Under the pieces are notes generated by a model that had not been told where the DNA came from, made no database searches, and saw only the letters and a program-made list of their open reading frames with translations. This document shows, one piece after another, positions 42,442-47,160 of a stretch of DNA of 47,160 nt. Location: assembly GCA_015064205.1 (NCBI GenBank), contig SVSR01000013.1:1-47160 (forward strand). The letters run 5' to 3'. Position numbers and translations under genes: made by a program. This DNA is from Oscillospiraceae bacterium. Lineage in GTDB: Bacteria > Bacillota > Clostridia > Oscillospirales > CAG-272. Within the stretch, counting starts at the first letter, position 1, and each line of letters starts with the position of its first letter.

Positions 42442-42470
42442 TTGACTTGAACATTTATAGGTGATATAAT
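42442..42470 (+). promoter_or_regulatory. Sigma-A promoter of the 42548 gene and addBA
   Basis: TTGACT (42442-42447), 17 bases ending in TGA, TATAAT (42465-42470). No other promoter is evident before addB. Confidence 0.75.
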
Positions 42471-42547
42471 ATATTGTAAATAACCCGGTTTATATTGCTT
42501 TCTCACGGGAATAATACCCTTAGCGCCTATAGCAAAGGAGCCTCATT

Positions 42548-43270
42548 TTGAAAAGCAAACGCATCCGAAGCAAAGCTTCAATGATTCTTGAGCTTGAAGC
42601 CCTGAGAATAAAAAACAAATCAAACGAAGCTCGCATCGAATCTCTTGAAGAAAAACTTGAAAAAGCAAGCGTTGCTCTGCAAACCATAAAAACAGCTTCG
42701 CAGGATACAGCAATAGACAATTACGAAAGCTACTTTAAGTATAAATACAACTCATTAAAAAGCACAGCCGTCTGGAGCACTGCAGGACGTGTCTTTACGT
42801 ATTCAAGACGTTCTCTTTTCGTGGCAAAACTTTTAAGATATGCTTCCATCATAATAGCATTTGTAGAAACGAGCGCGGTTTTTCTCTTATTTTCAACTAT
42901 ATTGCTTATTGCGCTCCCGGCCATGCTATTACTTGGGCTTATACTTATGATCGTTGATGTTATATCAGGCAAAAAGAATAATGATAAAATATTAACAGCA
43001 GTCCGTGATAAAAAAATCCTTATTTTGATAGCACACAAAGGTTACAGAAAAAACAGAAACACCTATTTTGATTCGATGGTACGCGAATATGCTAAAGAAG
43101 GAAGATACTGTGTTATAGTTGTTTCAAAATCACTTGTTGACGGTCCATTTTTGACTGCAAAATTTCATAGCAAAAATCTCGTAATGATACGCGAGAGCTA
43201 TTTCTTCAGGTTCAAACGTGCCATAAAAAAAGCTAATTTGTACAAAGAAAAAGTAATTATTGTATACTGA
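42548..43270 (+). CDS. Coiled-coil membrane protein, unknown function
   Basis: 240 residues. TTG start with AAAGGAG 7 bases upstream. A basic N-terminus is followed by a predicted coiled coil (about 13-48, LEALRIKNKSNEARIESLEEKLEKA in part), then two transmembrane helices (about 98-140) with a short turn, and a cytoplasmic alpha/beta tail with KKILILIAHKGYRKNRNTYFDSMV and a repeat of hydrophobic strands (CVIVVSKSLV, KVIIVY). The tail looks like a small Rossmann-type domain, but no catalytic residues are visible. It is 20 bases before addB. Family not recognised. Confidence 0.7.
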   Translation: MKSKRIRSKASMILELEALRIKNKSNEARIESLEEKLEKASVALQTIKTASQDTAIDNYESYFKYKYNSLKSTAVWSTAGRVFTYSRRSLFVAKLLRYASIIIAFVETSAVFLLFSTILLIALPAMLLLGLILMIVDVISGKKNNDKILTAVRDKKILILIAHKGYRKNRNTYFDSMVREYAKEGRYCVIVVSKSLVDGPFLTAKFHSKNLVMIRESYFFRFKRAIKKANLYKEKVIIVY

Positions 43271-43290
43271 TTAAAATCAAGGAGTAAAAA

Positions 43291-46200
43291 ATGCTCAATA
43301 TAGTGTATGGGCTTCCGGGAAGTCCTAAAAGTAGCCATATATATTCACTTGCGCTTAAAAACCTGAACGCCGGCGGCACAAGTATTCTCGTTGTGCCTGA
43401 GCAGGAATCTGTTTCAGCCGAGCGTAAGATATACAATATGTCGGGCGACGTGCCGCTTCTTGGTCTCGAGGTTTTAAATTTTGACAAGCTAGCCGAGACA
43501 GTCTTCAGAAAATGCGGTTTTCTCTCGTACAAATATATTACCGACAGCACTAAAAAATTGTTGCTTTCAAGGTTACTCAGCGATATTTCCCCTGCTCTTT
43601 CAGAGTTTTCATCCCGCCATGATGACTCGAATTTTATTTCAACAATGCTCTCTCAGATAAATGAGTTCAAATATGCAAAAATAACACCTGAAACACTCGC
43701 ACAGACTTCCAAACTCATCAAAATCAATTCAGGTAAATTCTCAGACAAACTTATAGAGCGTATAAACGAGCTTGCTCTTATTTTCGCATCCTACAATTCA
43801 ACTGTAAACGAGATGTCAAGCGATCCTTGCGACAACCTTTCCAAATGCGCTGAGCTGATACTAAACAACGATCCTTTTAACGGCGCTTGTTTCTATTTTG
43901 ATTCTTTCAACGGTTATACCGCGCAGGAATTTGACATAATATCAGCGCTTCTTCATTCTCGTGCCAGCGTTACGGTTACGTTGACTCACCCGGGCACGGA
44001 CAACGCGGATGAACTGTTTGAATTTACGGATATTACCCGTAACAGGCTCAAAGCCTGTGCCCAAAAGGAAAATTGCGAAATCTCAGAAACAATACTTGAC
44101 AAAAATACATACTACAAATCTGATTCTATATCACATATTGCAAATCACTTTACAACATCATGCGAAGCCGAAAAATATAACGGCAAGCCAGACATTCAAA
44201 TAATATCTTGCTCTGATATATTTGATGAATGCGAGACTTGCGCCTCTCTTATAGCAAATGATATCCGAAGCGGAAGGAGATACCGCGATATAGCAATAAT
44301 TTTCAGAAACCCCGATAATTACAAGGGTTTCATTGATGAAGCACTTGAACGTTACAGTATTCCCTGCTTTTTCTCAGACAAGACCGATATACTTGAAAAG
44401 TCGTTAACCCGTTTCATTTTCGCGGCTCTTGAAATTTGTAACAACGGCGCAAAATATACGGATATTATTACATATCTAAGATGCGGCCTTACTTGCCTTT
44501 CAGAATATGAAACAGACATTCTTGAAAACTATGTTTCCACATGGAAGGTTTCGGGTAAGATATGGTACAGCGACGACGGTTTCACCATGAATCCGCGCGG
44601 ATACATGCCGCTAACAGCCTCTGATGCAGAAGCCCTTGATAATATTAACGCTCTGCGTAAACGCGTTATGAACGGCATAGAATCTTTGCGCCAAAAATTA
44701 AAAGAATCCAAAACCGTTACAGATTATGCAACATGTATTTTTGAGTTTGTTAGCGAATCAGACGTTTGCGAAAAACTTGCTGCACGCGCAAGATTAATGG
44801 AAGAACAAAACGAAACAGTTTTAGCCCTTGAAGAAGCCGGCTTGTTAAGTGCACTTTCCTCTGCTCTTGACGAACTTGTCTCATCAATAGGAGACCATGA
44901 GTGCTGCCTTGAAGAATTTATCAAGCTTTTAAGAATGATCCTCTCTGATACAGAAATTGGAACGATACCACAATCTGCTGACATTGTAACAATAGGGGAC
45001 GCTTCACTTCTACGTTTGCATGACATTGAAAACGTTTATATGCTTGGCTGTAATGAGGGACAGTTTCCAAAAAGCATCTCAGCTCCGGGTATTTTGTCCG
45101 CAGAAGAGAGAAAAATTCTTTTCGAAAACAATCTTGATGATATTTTGTTTGATCCTGCAAATGAATCCTTGAAAGAACTATTCTATTTCTATCTTTCCGC
45201 AACTTCTCCTGCATCAAAGCTCACGTTAATGCACATAAGACGCAATTTTAGCGGCGAGGATCTCTTCGAGTCTTCTGCATTAACACGCGTCTCAAACATG
45301 TTTGATGGCGCTGTTATCGACTCGAGCGACATAGATGCTTTAAACAGAATTGTAAACACAGACTCTTTCATCGAGCATATTCCATATCTTAAAGAAAAAA
45401 CAGATATTTCTGTGCTTGAGGAATTTATAGAATCAGATCCTCGGCTGAAGGCTGAGTGTGACGCTTCTGAAAATTTGTTACCGGTAACTGACGAGCACAT
45501 TTCAAAGAAAGCCGTTGACTATGCTTTCCCGGGTGACATAAGCATTACGCAATCTGCAACTGATCTCTATGCAAAGTGTCCTTTTTCTTTCCAATGCAAA
45601 TATGCCCTCAAGCTTAAAGAAAAACCGACAGATTCAATTGAATTTTCAGATCTTGGAACACTGATACATTCGATTCTCGATGATTTTCTCAAAGAGGAAG
45701 TTAATCAGGAAAAGGAAAGTATTTGCCTTGACCGCGAAATAATATACGAAAAGATCAAAAACATTACCGATAAGCGATCAAAAATACTTTTGGAATTTAC
45801 CGCAGTAGAAAAACGTGCACGTGTTGCGCGGATGCTTGAGCGTGTTGCCGACATAACTGCACTTACAGCCGCCAATCTCGCCGAAGAGTTTGCACAAAGC
45901 GGTTTTACTCCAACGTTCTTTGAGTTTCCGATCAGCACAAGCTCAAGCCAGGGGCTATTGCCTATAAAGCTGAAACTTGAGGATAACAGTTATATTCTTT
46001 TGGGCGGAATTGCCGACAGAGTTGATACAATGGTAAAATCAGGAAAGCTCTATATACGCGTTGCCGATTATAAAACCGGAGCTCGCAGTTTTTCCCTCGA
46101 AAGCATACGTATGGGATTAAACCTGCAGCTTTTGATATATCTCTTTTCCATCTGGGAAAACGCTGATGTCGGCTTTAAAACAACGGTTGGCGCCGCACCT

Positions 46201-46650
46201 GATGCTGAAGTCATACCCGCTGCGGCCGAATACGTTATGACAACGCCTAATTTTACCCGTGTAGACGCTGACAGTGAAGATTTTGAAAAAAAGCTTGAAA
46301 AGATATTCAAAAGAAGCGGAATATATATTGCCGATCCTGAAATAATTGATGATATGGACAGATCAACAAGCGGCAGATATGTACCTATAAAATCAAATAA
46401 CACACCTCTTTCGGGCTCAGAGCTTGCAACGCTCGACGAATTCAACGATCTAAAAAACGAAGTCAGCGGTATACTCACAGAGATCGGTAACGGAATCAAA
46501 AGCGGAAATGCCGCAATATCTCCGATCGAAAAAATACCCGGAACGGATTATAGTGCATGCACATACTGCCCTATGAAGCCTGTGTGTAAAAATGCGGCTT
46601 ATAACAATGCAACTTATGTAAACGAAGAAAACGATACTAATAACTACTGA
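43291..46650 (+). CDS. addB: ATP-dependent helicase/nuclease subunit B (AddB/RexB)
   Basis: 1119 residues, partner of AddA in double-strand break repair. The C-terminal nuclease domain has the RecB-type GIADRVD ... VADYKTG motif. The iron-sulfur staple is visible: first Cys in YAKCPFSFQCKYA (about 765) and the trio CTYCPMKPVC near the end. The N-terminal Walker A is degenerate: GLPGSPKSS in place of GxxGSGK(S/T), with Pro where the last Gly is expected. AAGGAG ribosome binding site. addA follows by 27 bases. Confidence 0.93.
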   Translation: MLNIVYGLPGSPKSSHIYSLALKNLNAGGTSILVVPEQESVSAERKIYNMSGDVPLLGLEVLNFDKLAETVFRKCGFLSYKYITDSTKKLLLSRLLSDISPALSEFSSRHDDSNFISTMLSQINEFKYAKITPETLAQTSKLIKINSGKFSDKLIERINELALIFASYNSTVNEMSSDPCDNLSKCAELILNNDPFNGACFYFDSFNGYTAQEFDIISALLHSRASVTVTLTHPGTDNADELFEFTDITRNRLKACAQKENCEISETILDKNTYYKSDSISHIANHFTTSCEAEKYNGKPDIQIISCSDIFDECETCASLIANDIRSGRRYRDIAIIFRNPDNYKGFIDEALERYSIPCFFSDKTDILEKSLTRFIFAALEICNNGAKYTDIITYLRCGLTCLSEYETDILENYVSTWKVSGKIWYSDDGFTMNPRGYMPLTASDAEALDNINALRKRVMNGIESLRQKLKESKTVTDYATCIFEFVSESDVCEKLAARARLMEEQNETVLALEEAGLLSALSSALDELVSSIGDHECCLEEFIKLLRMILSDTEIGTIPQSADIVTIGDASLLRLHDIENVYMLGCNEGQFPKSISAPGILSAEERKILFENNLDDILFDPANESLKELFYFYLSATSPASKLTLMHIRRNFSGEDLFESSALTRVSNMFDGAVIDSSDIDALNRIVNTDSFIEHIPYLKEKTDISVLEEFIESDPRLKAECDASENLLPVTDEHISKKAVDYAFPGDISITQSATDLYAKCPFSFQCKYALKLKEKPTDSIEFSDLGTLIHSILDDFLKEEVNQEKESICLDREIIYEKIKNITDKRSKILLEFTAVEKRARVARMLERVADITALTAANLAEEFAQSGFTPTFFEFPISTSSSQGLLPIKLKLEDNSYILLGGIADRVDTMVKSGKLYIRVADYKTGARSFSLESIRMGLNLQLLIYLFSIWENADVGFKTTVGAAPDAEVIPAAAEYVMTTPNFTRVDADSEDFEKKLEKIFKRSGIYIADPEIIDDMDRSTSGRYVPIKSNNTPLSGSELATLDEFNDLKNEVSGILTEIGNGIKSGNAAISPIEKIPGTDYSACTYCPMKPVCKNAAYNNATYVNEENDTNNY

Positions 46651-46677
46651 TTTTAGTTATCACTAAGGAAGATAAAA

Positions 46678-47160
46678 ATGGCCAATAATGCTGTAAGTTG
46701 GACGCCGATGCAATCGGCAGCGATCGAAACAAGAAATAAAACCCTGCTCGTTTCTGCCGCGGCAGGCAGCGGAAAAACTGCGGTACTGACGGAGAGGATC
46801 GTAAAGCGTCTTTGCGATAAAAACGACCCTGCAGACATATCGCGCATGCTTATTGTAACCTATACAAAAGCCGCTGCAAACGAGCTTAAAGTACGTATAT
46901 CAAAAGCCATATCGGGCGCTATCGCAAAAGACGTTACTAACAGACATCTGCGCAAACAGCTTTTGCTGTTATCAAGCGCAAAAATATCAACGATACATAG
47001 CTTCTGCTTTGACGTTGTCAAAAGTAACTCTAAAGCCCTTGGATTGCCTGCGGCTATAACTATTGCGGGAGAGCCGGAGCTTCTGATACTTGCCCGTCAG
47101 ATAATGTCGAAAGTTATTGACGATGCATACAACAATATTTATAGCCGCAGGCAATCCAAG
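46678..47160 (+). CDS. addA: ATP-dependent helicase/nuclease subunit A (AddA), 5' part
   Basis: The first 161 codons; the gene continues beyond the window (full AddA is about 1,200 residues). ATG with AAGGAAG upstream. Seen are the Q-motif region WTPMQSAAIE, Walker A AAAGSGKTAVLTERI, motif Ia VTYTKAAANELKVRI, and TIHSFCFDVVKSN. These are typical for UvrD-type helicase domain of AddA. Confidence 0.93.
   Translation, partial: MANNAVSWTPMQSAAIETRNKTLLVSAAAGSGKTAVLTERIVKRLCDKNDPADISRMLIVTYTKAAANELKVRISKAISGAIAKDVTNRHLRKQLLLLSSAKISTIHSFCFDVVKSNSKALGLPAAITIAGEPELLILARQIMSKVIDDAYNNIYSRRQSK

Overview
The window is a 47-kb piece of a low-GC Gram-positive chromosome. Everything points to an anaerobic, endospore-forming member of the Clostridia, probably an uncultured Oscillospirales/Ruminococcaceae-type lineage; the exact clade is inference. 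The evidence is the sporulation genes (dipicolinate synthase dpaA/dpaB, spoIID, a SpoIIQ-like M23 protein, a SipL-type SPOCS/LysM protein), the Clostridia-type AddAB and RecD2 helicases, an ECF riboflavin transporter under an FMN riboswitch, metK under a SAM-I riboswitch, TTG starts behind strong Shine-Dalgarno sequences, and many consensus sigma-A promoters. No phage, IS element, CRISPR array or rRNA gene is visible; this is core chromosome.

Left part (1-8 kb): a Gfo/Idh oxidoreductase with an MnmM-type tRNA methyltransferase; a minus-strand pair (phosphoesterase and small membrane protein); a compact three-gene cassette of unknown function that may be sporulation-linked; and a minus-strand operon of aminotransferase, trpS, tagO/wecA-like transferase and a membrane-anchored unknown. 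Middle left (8-23 kb, mostly plus strand): anchored unknown plus Xaa-Pro aminopeptidase; an acyl-activating enzyme, dedicated acyl carrier protein and membrane NERD protein; pcrA plus an anchored unknown; dpaA-dpaB; ROK glucokinase; spoIID (minus); citrate synthase; patatin; then tRNA-Val and tRNA-Leu on the minus strand.

Middle right (23-35 kb, mostly minus): Sfp-type phosphopantetheinyl transferase (plus); SipL-like protein; mgtE behind a long structured leader with a terminator that matches no riboswitch class I can name; SpoIIQ-like peptidase; a probable DUF6873 protein; rpmB; metK, a small membrane protein and recD2 in one unit behind a SAM-I riboswitch; and ribU, a small multidrug-export-family protein and nagA behind an FMN riboswitch. 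Right part (35-47 kb): the str operon rpsL-rpsG-fusA-tuf, a divergent GyrB/ParE-like subunit without a neighbouring A subunit, a coiled-coil membrane protein, and addB-addA (addA runs off the window).

The most unusual things are RNA-level structures: (1) the mgtE leader, with two mutually exclusive stems, a long hairpin with a possible pseudoknot and an intrinsic terminator; (2) a near-perfect 27-bp inverted repeat flanking rpsL, able to form a long-range stem that extends into the rpsL ribosome binding site; (3) an inverted repeat that begins three bases after the metK stop and pairs with the start codon of the next gene. At protein level, S12 carries Arg at the position equivalent to B. subtilis Lys101, AddB has a degenerate Walker A motif, and the GyrB paralogue is an orphan.
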